Shown here one piece after another: positions 27,755 through 36,900 of a stretch of 64,000 bases of DNA. Made by a program: the position numbers and the translations under genes. A model generated the notes under the pieces. It had not been told where the DNA came from and searched no databases. It worked only from the letters and a program-made list of their open reading frames with translations. Source of the DNA: Demequina aurantiaca (GTDB lineage: Bacteria > Actinomycetota > Actinomycetes > Actinomycetales > Demequinaceae); the NCBI RefSeq assembly GCF_000975135.1, contig NZ_BBRF01000001.1:221591-285590 (forward strand), given 5' to 3'. Position 1 is the stretch's first letter. Each line of letters begins with the position of its first letter.

Positions 27755-27770
27755 TGTGAGCGACGACACA
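27755..27770. promoter_or_regulatory. CRP/GlxR-like site upstream of whiB1
   Basis: TGTGAGCGACGACACA matches the CRP/GlxR consensus TGTGA-N6-TCACA at nine of ten positions. It lies in the divergent region, 125 bases before whiB1 and 25 bases upstream of the membrane-protein start. In M. tuberculosis whiB1 is controlled by the CRP protein Rv3676, so regulation may be conserved, although distance to the whiB1 promoter is not known here. Confidence 0.45.
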
Positions 27771-27894
27771 TCATCTATCTCTTGTCACCTGTTCGTAACC
27801 ATGAGAACCTTAAAGGAGTCAAACCGCAACGGCCGCGGCGATCTCCCACACTTTTGTGTTCATTTCGCCGCGCCATATTGCCCAAGGAGATCCT

Positions 27895-28149
27895 ATGGAC
27901 TGGCGCGACCGCGCTGCTTGCCTCGAAGTTGACGACCCGGAGCTATTCTTCCCGGTCGGCAACACGGGCCCTGCATTGGTACAGATCGAGAAGGCGAAGG
28001 CCGTGTGCAACGCGTGCCCCGTCCGTGAAACCTGCCTGCAGTGGGCGATGGAGCACAATCAGGACTCTGGCGTGTGGGGCGGCCTGTCGGAAGACGAGCG
28101 CCGCTCACTCAAGCGTCGTGCCGCTCGCGCACGTCGCGCCGCCAAGTAA
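27895..28149 (+). CDS. whiB1: WhiB1-type [4Fe-4S] regulator
   Basis: 84-residue WhiB protein, the exact size of mycobacterial WhiB1. Cysteines are at 9, 38, 41 and 47 with GVWGG at 59-63 and a basic tail RSLKRRAARARRAAK. WhiB1 binds the primary sigma factor region 4 and its cluster reacts with nitric oxide; it is essential in mycobacteria. The ATG at 27895 has AAGGAGA seven to eleven bases upstream. The leader contains ACAC-TTTT-GTGT at about 27847-27858, a possible additional operator. It is followed by the convergent PdtaS-like kinase, the same neighbour order as in mycobacteria. Confidence 0.95.
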   Translation: MDWRDRAACLEVDDPELFFPVGNTGPALVQIEKAKAVCNACPVRETCLQWAMEHNQDSGVWGGLSEDERRSLKRRAARARRAAK

Positions 28150-28210
28150 CCGCGACTCAGCAACCTTTGTAGCGCTTCGCGCTGCCGAGGCTCCTGGGGA
28201 GTTCGGTGAC

Positions 28211-29656
28211 CTAACGGTCCTTGACCTGCACGTGCACGTCGACCTCGCTACCACCGGCGACGCGCTTCCAGGTCAGCGACCCTCCAAGTTCGTTCTCCAC
28301 GAGCGTCGTCACAATTTGTGACCCCAGCCCAGTGGGCTTGGACGACAGGCCCACACCGTCGTCCGCGATCACCACATCGAGGTCGGCGTCGTTGCGGCGC
28401 GCCGTCACCGTGATGGTGCCGTGCTCGCGCCCCACAAAGCCGTGCTCGACAGCGTTCGTCACGAGCTCCGTGATGACCAGCGCGAGCGATGAGGCAAACT
28501 GCGCCGGGATGAGGCCAAAGTCTCCCTCGCGGACAATCTTCACCTGGACGCCGGGCGAAGCCACGTCCGCCGCCATGCGCATCGAACGCCCAGCGAGATC
28601 ATCAAAGTTCACCAGTTCGTCGAGCGTGCCAGACAGTGTCTCGTGGACGAGCGCGATGGTCGAGACGCGGCGCATGGCCTCCGCGAGCGCCTCCTTGGCC
28701 TCGGGCGCCTCGACGCGACGACTCTGAAGCCGCAGCAGCGCGGCTACGGTCTGCAGGTTGTTCTTAACGCGGTGGTGAATCTCACGGATGGTCGCGTCCT
28801 TGGTGATCAACTCTCGCTCGCGCCGGCGCAGTTCGCTCACGTCGCGACACAACAACACGGCCCCTGCCCGCGCACCATCCACAGTGACTGGGATCGCACG
28901 CAGCGATAGGCACGCACCGTTGACCTCTAGATCCGTACGCCATGCGGCGCGACCCATCACCACCATCGCCAGCGTCTCGTCGATCAGCCCACGATCGGTC
29001 ACCAGCTCGCTCGTGACACGGGGCAGCGACTTGTTCATCAGCGGTCCGTGCACCCCGAGCCGGTGGAAGCAGGACAGTGCGTTGGGCGACGCATACGTGA
29101 CGTGGCCCACCGAGTCGAGCCGAAGCACGCCGTCACCCACTCGAGGCGCGCCTCGCTTAGGGCCAGTCACTGAGGTGTGAACCGGGAACTCTCCCTGGGT
29201 GATCATGCGCAGCAGGTCGTCTGACGCGCCCTTGTAGTTCAGTTCCAGCCGCGATGAGGAGCGGGAGACGACCTGCGACACCTCGCGCGTGAGCACCGCG
29301 ATGGCGCGGCCATTCATGACGACTGGTAACGCATCCTCGCGAACGGCATAGGTCTCATCCCAGCGCGGCTCGCGCGACGCCACCATGGTGCCCTCGTCGA
29401 GGGCCCGGCGCAGGTGAGAGACGCGGGTGGGGCCCGCCATGGTGCCCACCACATCGTCCTGGTGAACGGTCGGGCCGGTCGACGGGCGGCACTGTGCCAC
29501 CGCGACGAATCCGTCTGGCACCTCGCGCCACATGACCAAGTCCGCAAACGCGAGGTCCGCAATGATCTGCCAATCGGCGGTCAGCAATGCCAACCAATCT
29601 GCCTCAGCATCGGTCAGGGGTCCGAACCGCTCGGCGGTCTCGCGCAAAGTTGCCAC
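28211..29656 (-). CDS. pdtaS: PdtaS-like soluble sensor histidine kinase
   Basis: 481-residue cytosolic kinase with no membrane helix: N-terminal GAF-like region (about 1-150), PAS domain (about 160-280), then a HisKA_2 region with phosphoacceptor in EIHHRVKNNLQT (His294/295) and a HATPase domain (ITELVTNAVEHGF; DDGVGLSSKPTGLGSQIV). HisKA_2/HWE-type kinases of this plan pair with ANTAR-domain RNA-binding regulators (PdtaS-PdtaR). No partner gene is present here. GTG at 29656 has TAGGCT six bases upstream and no Shine-Dalgarno. It converges on whiB1 and diverges from DUF2505. Confidence 0.88.
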   Translation of the reverse strand: MATLRETAERFGPLTDAEADWLALLTADWQIIADLAFADLVMWREVPDGFVAVAQCRPSTGPTVHQDDVVGTMAGPTRVSHLRRALDEGTMVASREPRWDETYAVREDALPVVMNGRAIAVLTREVSQVVSRSSSRLELNYKGASDDLLRMITQGEFPVHTSVTGPKRGAPRVGDGVLRLDSVGHVTYASPNALSCFHRLGVHGPLMNKSLPRVTSELVTDRGLIDETLAMVVMGRAAWRTDLEVNGACLSLRAIPVTVDGARAGAVLLCRDVSELRRRERELITKDATIREIHHRVKNNLQTVAALLRLQSRRVEAPEAKEALAEAMRRVSTIALVHETLSGTLDELVNFDDLAGRSMRMAADVASPGVQVKIVREGDFGLIPAQFASSLALVITELVTNAVEHGFVGREHGTITVTARRNDADLDVVIADDGVGLSSKPTGLGSQIVTTLVENELGGSLTWKRVAGGSEVDVHVQVKDR

Positions 29657-29662
29657 GCCCCT

Positions 29663-29694
29663 AGCCTAAGGGTCGCGCGCAGGCGCGGTAGCCT
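29663..29694. promoter_or_regulatory. Divergent promoters of pdtaS and DUF2505-crcB
   Basis: Minus-strand TAGGCT (29663-29668) precedes the pdtaS GTG by six bases (leaderless). Plus-strand TAGCCT (29689-29694) should start a transcript near 29701, and CGGAGGA at 29705-29711 precedes the DUF2505 ATG at 29716, so that mRNA has a short leader with a ribosome site. There is no room for a fluoride riboswitch. Confidence 0.6.
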
Positions 29695-29715
29695 GGTGAC
29701 ACATCGGAGGACGCC

Positions 29716-30219
29716 ATGAAGATCATTCACCAGCACACGTTTCACGCAAGCCTCGACCGCGTCATTGCGATGCTCGCGGACGAGGAGTTCGCCGCGGTGC
29801 GCGCGAACGCCTCCGGAGCGGCCGAGCAGGACGTCCTCGTGGACGGTGAGCCGGACGAGGCCTTCACCGTATTGATTCGCCGCGTCGTGCCGTCGGCGTC
29901 CATTCCTGCCGAGTTTCGCAGCTTTGTCAGCAAGGATCTCAAAGTGAAATACACGGAGGCGTGGGAGCCGCCCAACCCGCAGGAAGCCGACCGCGTCGGC
30001 ACCTTCGCGATGGAGATTGTGGGCGCACCCGGCCATGTCGCGGGAGCCATTGGCCTCACGCCCGGTGATGGAACGGTGGAATTCCTCGCGACGGGTGAGA
30101 TCTCCGTCAGCGTGCCGCTCATCGGCTCGATCATCGAGCGAGCCGTCGCTCAGGCGATGGAGACTGGGTTCGTCGCCGAGCTCGCTGCGGCGGATACGTG
30201 GCTCGCCGAACGGGCATGA
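29716..30219 (+). CDS. DUF2505 (SRPBCC-like) protein
   Basis: 167-residue actinobacterial DUF2505 protein, a predicted SRPBCC/START-like helix-grip fold for hydrophobic ligands. The start MKIIHQHTFHASLDRVIAMLAD and the C-terminal helix (IGSIIERAVAQAMETGFVAE) are typical. A strong ribosome site lies five bases before the ATG. The stop overlaps the first crcB start (ATGA at 30216-30219), so it is in an operon with two fluoride-channel genes. Ligand and relation to fluoride are unknown. Confidence 0.8.
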   Translation: MKIIHQHTFHASLDRVIAMLADEEFAAVRANASGAAEQDVLVDGEPDEAFTVLIRRVVPSASIPAEFRSFVSKDLKVKYTEAWEPPNPQEADRVGTFAMEIVGAPGHVAGAIGLTPGDGTVEFLATGEISVSVPLIGSIIERAVAQAMETGFVAELAAADTWLAERA

Positions 30220-30686
30220 CGCTTCCCGCACCGGTCCAGGTCTTCATCGGCGGCACCGTTGGCGGTGCATTGCGCATCGGCCTCGACCACCTGTTTCCCT
30301 CCGGTGCCCAAGGCCTCGCATGGGACGTCGTCACCATCAACGTCATTGGATCGTTCGTGCTGGGCGTGGTCGCCGCGCGCAGCGAGGCCATGGGTGGCCA
30401 CCGCCACTTCCCCTTAATCGGCCCCGGGCTGCTCGGCGGGTTCACGACCTTCTCCGCGATCGCAGCCATGCACTGGACGGCCGGCACTGGTCCGGGCCTC
30501 GCGGCCGCCGTGCTCGCGCTCAACGTGGTGCTCGCGTGTGGCGCGGCAGCATGGGGATGGGCCCTCGGGGCACGCGGCTCGCGCGTCACGGAACTCGTGG
30601 AGAACCTCGCCAATGAGCCCGAGGGCGTGGTGCACGACTCGCACCTGCGCGCTGAGGACGACAGTGCGAACGGGGAGCGCCCATGA
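30216..30686 (+). CDS. crcB: Fluoride channel CrcB/Fluc, subunit 1
   Basis: 156-residue Fluc fluoride exporter with four helices. The conserved glycine-rich GGTVGGALRIGL, the asparagine in TINVIGSFVLG and the GLLGGFTTFSA phenylalanine box (about 75-86) are present. A 40-residue hydrophilic tail extends past the usual family end. ATGA overlaps link it to DUF2505 and to the second crcB gene. Actinobacteria often encode Fluc as two homologous genes whose products form antiparallel heterodimers, so this pair probably works together. Confidence 0.93.
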   Translation: MTLPAPVQVFIGGTVGGALRIGLDHLFPSGAQGLAWDVVTINVIGSFVLGVVAARSEAMGGHRHFPLIGPGLLGGFTTFSAIAAMHWTAGTGPGLAAAVLALNVVLACGAAAWGWALGARGSRVTELVENLANEPEGVVHDSHLRAEDDSANGERP

Positions 30687-31051
30687 GCCCGCTCATCTAT
30701 CTCGCGGCGGCTCTTGCCTGTGGTGCGGGGGCGGTGGTGCGCTTTGGGTTATCCCGGATGAACGGGCTGTGGAAGTTGCCATGGCCCACGTTCGGCGCGA
30801 ACCTCCTCGGCTGCATCGCGCTGGGTGCCATCGCTCACCTTGCCCTGACGGCGGCGCACCCTGACGAACTCCTGCTCATCGCCGGCGGCGGCTTCGCGGG
30901 CGGCCTCACCACCTTCTCGTCCCTCGCGGTCGATGCAGTGGTGCTGTGGCGGGGCGGACGACCTGCCTATTCGATAAGTTACCTCGCCGCAACGTTCGTC
31001 GGCGGGCTACTGGGAGCCGCCTTCGGCTGGGCCCTCGTCGGTTGGCTCTAA
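30683..31051 (+). CDS. crcB: Fluoride channel CrcB/Fluc, subunit 2
   Basis: 122-residue Fluc protein of canonical length with four helices, GAGAVVRFGLS, GANLLGCIALG and GGFAGGLTTFSSLAVD. Its start overlaps the upstream crcB stop (ATGA at 30683-30686). As part of a heterodimeric channel it would export fluoride passively from the cytosol. It converges on the DUF427 gene after 46 bases with no obvious terminator. Confidence 0.93.
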   Translation: MSPLIYLAAALACGAGAVVRFGLSRMNGLWKLPWPTFGANLLGCIALGAIAHLALTAAHPDELLLIAGGGFAGGLTTFSSLAVDAVVLWRGGRPAYSISYLAATFVGGLLGAAFGWALVGWL

Positions 31052-31097
31052 AGCCTCACCAGCAAGGTTACCCAGCCCTGGCATCGGCCGGCGCGTT

Positions 31098-31379
31098 CTA
31101 CTCTTCGATGGTGACGCCGCGCCAAAAGGCGACGTGCTCGCGGATGTTTTCCGCGCGTGGCTTGGGGTCGTCATAGTGCCATGCTGCGTCCTTGTTGACC
31201 TCGCCATCCACCACCACGTCCTCGTAGGTCGCCGCGCCCTTCCAGGGGCACACGCTTTCCATGTCGGACGACTGAAAATACTCCGCCTTGATGCTGTCCC
31301 TGGGGAAGTAGTGGTTGCCCTCCACGATCTCAGTGTGGTCGGACTCCGCAATGACGGTGTTGTTCCAGATAGCCTTCAT
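31098..31379 (-). CDS. DUF427 domain protein
   Basis: 93-residue single-domain DUF427 protein, a small beta-rich fold. Family features are MKAIWNNTVIAESDHTEIVEGN, YFPRDSI, VCPWKGAATYEDVVVDGE and AAWHYDDPKP. The ATG at 31379 is preceded by GGAGGAA at suitable spacing; longer upstream reading lacks support. Function is unknown. A 126-base gap separates it from the upstream APC gene on the same strand, and I see no terminator there. Confidence 0.9.
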   Translation of the reverse strand: MKAIWNNTVIAESDHTEIVEGNHYFPRDSIKAEYFQSSDMESVCPWKGAATYEDVVVDGEVNKDAAWHYDDPKPRAENIREHVAFWRGVTIEE

Positions 31380-31505
31380 GATTCCTCCATCGGTAGTCGG
31401 CCGCGCAACGGGTTGGTGTTGACGGTCCCTCATCCTGGCCAACAGCGCGACGGCGCCCGGCATTCCTGGGGCGCCACAACCCCGGTATACGGCCTGTCGA
31501 TACCG

Positions 31506-32813
31506 TCAGGCCCGGCGCCTGCGCACGACCCAGCTCACCGCGGGCCAGCCGACAACCAGCGCCAGCACCACCATTGCGGGCGCGACGTCGTCGGTGCTCG
31601 CGCTGAGGGCCACGCCAGCGAGGGCCAGCGACGCGACGAGCCCACACATGGACACCACGACCGGCACGCGCAGGTTTTCGGTACGGCCCGCGACTCGTTG
31701 ACGGATAGCCGCCAGGTTGGCTACCGCGTAGTACGTCAGCACAGTGGCGACCGACACCAGCAGTAGGTTGGCGCCACTCGTCCACACCAGGGTGATCGCG
31801 AGCAGCGCCACGACCAGCTCTGCGCGCCACGGCGCACGCGAGGAACCCTGGGCCGCCAAAGGCGCAGGGAGGTCGCGCTCGCGGGCCATCGCCATCGCGG
31901 TGCGACCCGCGCCCGCCATGACAGCGAGCATCGCACCGAAGGTCGCCAGGGCAGCGGTGACGGTCACGACGATGACGGGCACGTGGCCCACGGCCGCCAA
32001 CTGCTCGATGGGACCCACCAATGATTCATCGTGGCCCGGAGCCCCCTGGCCGCGCGACGCCAACGCACCCAGTGCATCGGCGCCAACATACGTGGCCAAC
32101 GCCCAGGCGATCGCGAGATAGAGCGAGACCACCACCGCGAGCGCCACCATGATCGCCCTCGGGATGGCGCGGGCGGGCTCTCGCACCTCCTCGCCGAGCG
32201 TCGCGATGCGCGCGTAACCCGCGAAGGCAAAGAAGGCGGACGATGCCGCGACCAGGAACGCCGCGACCGGCCCCGATTCCTGCGCGAAGCGAAGACCCTG
32301 CGGCACCTCCCCGTCAACCACGACCGCCGCGCACACGATGCCCACCAGTGCCAGCGTCACCACCACCGCGATGACGGTGGCTCCGGTGGCGGTCTTAGTG
32401 ATCCCGCGCGCGTTGAGGGCCCACGCGAGCGCAACCGCTGCCGTGGCGGTCCACTGCGCGTGCCCGGGCAGCACGTAGGAGCCGAGCACGAGCGCTCCCA
32501 CGGCGACCGAGACCGTCTTGCCCACCAGAAACGCGGCACCCGCCACGTGACCAGGAAAGGCCCCCAACTCGGCGCGGCCATACGCATACGCGCCGCCCGC
32601 CACGGGGTACCTGCTGGCCAACTGGGCCGTGGACAGCGCGTTGGCGAGTGCGACCAGCGCCGCCAAAGCGATGGCGGCGAGGTACCAATCGCCGGTATCA
32701 AGGACGGCCGCCCACATGTCCGAGAACACACCCGCGCCGAGCATGGAGCCCACGCCGATGCCGGTGGCCGCGACGACGCCGATGCGCCGGGCCGGGGTCG
32801 TCACCGCGCGCAC
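31506..32813 (-). CDS. APC-family amino acid permease
   Basis: 435-residue transporter of the amino acid-polyamine-organocation superfamily with about twelve transmembrane helices. The first helix carries the unwound substrate site GIGVGSMLGAGVFS (about 17-30); YPVAGGAYAYGRAELG and SAFFAFAGYARIATLGEEVREP mark helices 3 and 6 and the following loop. The start is GTG at 32813 or the in-frame GTG three codons on; neither has a clear ribosome site. Amino acid specificity cannot be deduced. It lies downstream of the initiator tRNA on the same strand but is separated by a terminator. Confidence 0.87.
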   Translation of the reverse strand: MRAVTTPARRIGVVAATGIGVGSMLGAGVFSDMWAAVLDTGDWYLAAIALAALVALANALSTAQLASRYPVAGGAYAYGRAELGAFPGHVAGAAFLVGKTVSVAVGALVLGSYVLPGHAQWTATAAVALAWALNARGITKTATGATVIAVVVTLALVGIVCAAVVVDGEVPQGLRFAQESGPVAAFLVAASSAFFAFAGYARIATLGEEVREPARAIPRAIMVALAVVVSLYLAIAWALATYVGADALGALASRGQGAPGHDESLVGPIEQLAAVGHVPVIVVTVTAALATFGAMLAVMAGAGRTAMAMARERDLPAPLAAQGSSRAPWRAELVVALLAITLVWTSGANLLLVSVATVLTYYAVANLAAIRQRVAGRTENLRVPVVVSMCGLVASLALAGVALSASTDDVAPAMVVLALVVGWPAVSWVVRRRRA

Positions 32814-32851
32814 CGTAGAGAAGTCACGCGGCTAGCGTACTGGTGGAGGAA

Positions 32852-32887
32852 CAAGAAAGCCGCCTCCCGAAGGAGGGGGCTTTCTTG
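32852..32887 (-). terminator. Terminator downstream of tRNA-fMet
   Basis: CAAGAAAGCC-G-CCTCC and its complement form a 15-pair stem with one G-G mismatch and a CGAA loop. It lies 16 bases beyond the 3' end of the minus-strand tRNA and ends with a T-rich arm. Confidence 0.75.
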
Positions 32888-32903
32888 TATCTACTTCTCA
32901 AAG

Positions 32904-32977
32904 TAGCGGGGACAGGATTTGAACCTGCGACCTCCGGGTTATGAGCCCGGCGAGCTACCGAGCTGCTCCACCCCGCG
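32904..32977 (-). tRNA. Initiator tRNA-fMet (CAU)
   Basis: 74-base cloverleaf with anticodon CAT in CTCATAA. The anticodon stem carries the three consecutive G-C pairs (GGG/CCC) that define initiator tRNA, and the acceptor stem begins with an unpaired C1 opposite T72. The D-loop has GCTCGGTAGC and the T-arm GGTTCAAATCC. The 3' CCA is not encoded. It is a single gene with its own terminator. Confidence 0.96.
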
Positions 32978-33058
32978 TCGGTAAGCCATCACTCTACAGT
33001 GCATCTGGGCACTCACCTAATCGTCTGCCTTACACCTGCGATCCGCACGGCCTTTCGT

Positions 33059-33064
33059 TAGAGT
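33059..33064 (+). promoter_or_regulatory. -10 element TAGAGT for DUF4328 gene
   Basis: TAGAGT seven bases before the ATG at 33072; no Shine-Dalgarno. A GTG two codons earlier (33066) is too close to this element to be the start. Confidence 0.5.
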
Positions 33065-33071
33065 CGTGCGC

Positions 33072-33827
33072 ATGACAACACCCACACCTGACGATCCACA
33101 CACTCAGCGACCCGAGCAGCAAGGCTCGCCCGCGGGCAACTCGGGCATGACCGCGCCGACTCCCCCGCCGCCACCCTCCGTACCAAGCCACGTGCCGCCG
33201 CCCGGCGGTTTTCAGGCTGCGGGATGGGAGCCGGAGCGTCCTCAGGGTCTTGCGATCACCGCCATCGCCCTCACCGGGCTGTACACGGTCGTCCAGCTAG
33301 TCGGAGCTTTCGGTGCGCAGGACGCCACCGATCGCACCAAGGAGGCCATCGAATCGGGCACCACGCAGACCGACGTGGCGGGAAGTCTCACGCAACTACT
33401 TTCTGCGGTCATCGGCATTGCGTCGTTCGTGGTGCTCGCCCTGTGGATGACACGCATCCGCTCCAACCTCGCCAAGCGTCACATCAAGGCCGGCGGCCCT
33501 CCCCGAGTGGAGTGGTGGGGCTGGTTTGTGCCGATCGCAAACTACATCCTGCCGTTCCTGGGGATGAAGGCCATCGCGCGCCGCAAGGTCAGCTTGGGCA
33601 TCTTGCTGGGCTGGTGGATCGCGTGGTGTGTGGTCTGGCTGTCCTCCTTCGGGACCTACGTGGCCTCGTTCTCCGGCATCGACTTCACCACTGGCGAGTA
33701 CACGAATCCTGACGCGCTCGACGCCATCGTCCCCCTCACCTACGTGGCGACGGTGGCCACCATCGTGTCCTGGGCGTTCCTGGTCGTGATCATCCGCCGC
33801 GTGACGGACCGCCACCTCGAGGACTGA
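33072..33827 (+). CDS. DUF4328 membrane protein
   Basis: 251-residue protein with a Pro/Thr-rich cytosolic N-terminus (about 1-55) and five or so hydrophobic segments. The DUF4328 signature is ALWMTRIRSNLAKRH followed by WWGWFVPIANYILPF (about 135-170), common in actinobacteria and Streptomyces. Start and promoter are leaderless. Function is unknown. Its transcript should end at the large hairpin 39 bases downstream. Confidence 0.82.
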   Translation: MTTPTPDDPHTQRPEQQGSPAGNSGMTAPTPPPPPSVPSHVPPPGGFQAAGWEPERPQGLAITAIALTGLYTVVQLVGAFGAQDATDRTKEAIESGTTQTDVAGSLTQLLSAVIGIASFVVLALWMTRIRSNLAKRHIKAGGPPRVEWWGWFVPIANYILPFLGMKAIARRKVSLGILLGWWIAWCVVWLSSFGTYVASFSGIDFTTGEYTNPDALDAIVPLTYVATVATIVSWAFLVVIIRRVTDRHLED

Positions 33828-33865
33828 GACTCGCCAGGCGCCTTAGTCGGGACGCCGGCGACACA

Positions 33866-33912
33866 CGTGAAGAGCCCCGCAGATGCTTAGCGCATCTGCG
33901 GGGCTCTTCACG
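33866..33912. terminator. Bidirectional terminator, DUF4328/UPF0182
   Basis: Perfect 21-base-pair stem (CGTGAAGAGCCCCGCAGATGC with its complement) and a five-base loop, between convergent genes ending at 33827 and 33957. Confidence 0.88.
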
Positions 33913-33956
33913 TTCATGACGGTGCGCCTCCCGGGAGGCGCACACGGCGGTTGTGC

Positions 33957-36900
33957 CTAGGCGGCCGCCCCATCGTCGGCCGACGGTGCGGCGCTCGGCG
34001 TTGGCGAGGCTTCTGGCTCGGGGAGTCCCTCAACCGTTCCGCCGTTCTCCTCCTGAATGCGACGCTCGGCAGCCACCGCGTCCTCGAGGGCGCTGGTCAG
34101 CGCATCCTGCGAGTCTCCGTAGGCTGCGAAGTCGCCGGCCTTCAGCGCGATCTGACCATCCTCGATGGCCTGTTGCGCCTTAGCGAGCGCGCTGCGAAGT
34201 GCACGCTCGTTTTCCGTGTCCGTGGTTTCCCCACCCGGCTCGGTGGTGTCCGGCTCCGTCGTCTCTGGTTCCGTGGTGTCCGGCTCCGTCGTGTCGGGTG
34301 TCGTGGCATCCGGGTTGTCCGGGTCGGTATCGGTGGTCACCGCGGCGCCCTTACCGAACACCTGGTCGAGTGCGCCCTGGAGAGTATCCGCGAAGCCCAC
34401 CTCGTCACCGAAGGACACGAACACCTTGCGCAGCAGTGGCACCTGCGTACCGGCGCTGGACTGGACGTACACGGGCTGCACGTACAGCAGACCGCCACCC
34501 ACGGGCAACGTCAGCAGGTTTCCGTTGATAATTTCGGTCTCACCCTGACGCAGCAGGTTCAGCGTGGTCTGCGCGTCCGAGTTGGAGTTGAAATTATTCT
34601 GAACCTGACCGGGACCGGGGATGGTCGTGTCACGCGGCAACTCGAGCAGTCGCAGCTGCCCGTAATCCTCAGCCACCTTGCCCGCCTCGTTGCCCGTCTC
34701 CGAATCCACCGACAGATAACCGGTCAGCACGTTGCGGTCCGAGTTACCACCGGGAATGAACGAGCTCGTCAGCGAGAACGACGGCTCCTCCTGCCCAGGC
34801 ATCTGCAGGGTCAGGTAGTAGGGCGGCTGGGGGCCGCTGCTGCCGGGCGTCGGGTCTGACGGGTTGCGCCAGAAGTCCTGTCCCGAGTAGAACGACGATG
34901 CGTCGTCCACGTGATAGCTCGTGAGCTGGTAGCGCTGCACCGTGAACATGTCCTGGGGGTAGCGCAAGTGACTCATCAGCTGAGACGAGATCTCCTCCAT
35001 GGGCTTCATGTCATTGGGGAAGATGTTCTCCCAGGTCTTGATGATTGGGTCCTCGGGGTCCCATGCGTAGAGCGTGACGTGTCCGTCGTAGGCATCTACC
35101 GTGGCCTTGACCGAGTTGCGCATGTAGTTCAGTCGCGCTGGCGTGAGGCGGTCCTCAGCGCCGGCGAACAAGCTGTCCGACTGCAACGCGCCCGAGTATG
35201 GGAACTGCGTGGTGGTCGTGTAGCCATCGACAATCCAGACCACGCGACCATCGACCACTGCGGGGTAGGTCTGCGAGTCGAGCTCTAGGTACGGCGCGAC
35301 ACGCGAGACGCGGTCCAGTGGCTCGCGGTGGTACATGATCTGCGACTCTTCCGTCACACGGTCCGAGAAGAAGATCTGCTCCTCGCCGAACTTGATCGCG
35401 TACATGAGCTTGGCGAACGTGTTCCCGATGCTGGGGCCGCCGTCGCCGGAGTAGGTGGTGTTGACCTGGTTTCCGGTTACTTCCTCCGAGCTGTCCGTCG
35501 GGTAGTCGAGCTCCCACGGCGGCGTTCCCTCGGGGGCACCGACGATCGAGTACGGAGGCGTGGTCTCGCCAAAGTAGATGCGTGGCTCGTAGTCAGGCAG
35601 CTCACCCGTCGACGGGATGCCTCCCTCGTAGAAGTCAGGCTGTCCGTCCAGCTGCGTCTTGTTTCCGTAGGCGGCGACAACGCCGAACCCGTGGGTGTAA
35701 ACGGTGGTGTCGTTCACCCAGTTGCGGTTCTCGTCACCCAGGCCGTCGAGGTTCAACTCGCGAACCGCGATGACGGTGTCGCGCAGTTCACCATTGATGT
35801 CGTAGCGGTCAACGTTGAGGTTCGCAGCAAAGTTGTAGTACTGCTTGTTCTGCTCAAGCTGCTGGAAAGCCGGCGACACCACGTTCGGGTCCAGCAGACG
35901 AATCTGCGTGGTGGTCTCGGCGTCGTCACGCAGCGCATCCGTCTGCGCCTCGGTCTTCGCGTCGTACTGGGTGACCTCGATGTCGTCGAGTCCATACGCG
36001 TACCTCGTCGCATCAATGTTGCGCTGGATGTACTCCTTCTCCAGCTCCTGCGCGTTCGGCTCCACCTGGAAGCGCTGCACGATGGCCGGGTAGGCCCACC
36101 CGACGACGATCGCGCTGAGCACCATGAGCGCCACTCCCATGGCCGGGATGCGCCAGTCGCCGCGCCAAATCACGACGAGGAAGGAGATACCCACCAGGAT
36201 CGCGATGCCCACCAGGATTCCGCGGGCGGGCAGGATCGCGTTGACGTCGGTGTACGACGCCCCGTAGAAGCGCTCACCTTGCTTGTTCAGCAGGGCGTAG
36301 CGGTCGAGCCAGTAGTTCGCGGCGATGCCGAGCATGACCAGCAGCCCCATGACGGCCAGCTGGATACGAGCGCCACCCGATGCCACGAACTTGCGTCCGC
36401 CGCCACCGATCCCGCCATACAGCAGGTGGACGAAGGCCGCGAGCACCATGCAGACGATCGTGATCGCAAGGTAGAAGCCCACAAAGGAGCGCAGTACCGG
36501 AAGGGTGAAGACGTAAAACGACGCGTCAAGGCCGAACTCCGGATCCGCCACACCGAAGGACTCCTGGTTGAAGAACGCCAGCACAGCCTTCCAGTTCGCG
36601 GACATTGCCGCACCAGCGATGAGGCCCACAAAGATGGGAAGCGCGACCATGACGATCTTCTCGAGCGGCTGGATCTGCTCGCGATACTGGTCAAGCGTGG
36701 ACCGCTGCCCCGTCTGCGCGGGTCGCACGCGGCGTGCAATCCACAGCGATAGCCACACGGCGACCGCGGCGATGACGCCGAAGACGACGAACAACGTGGC
36801 GCGGGTCAGCCACTGGGTACGCCACACGTCCGTGAAGCCAAGCTGCTGGTACCAGACCACTTCGGTCCAGATATTTGCAGTGATGACTACGGCAATGACG

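Noticed and set aside
29657-29715. Possible fluoride riboswitch before the crcB operon
   Set aside because: Only about 15 transcribed bases precede the first gene and no crcB-motif sequence is visible.
35328-36752. Long open reading frame opposite the UPF0182 gene
   Set aside because: Antisense frames stay open in high-GC coding DNA; the encoded sequence is Arg/Val/His-rich and matches no family, while the other strand is a clear UPF0182 gene.
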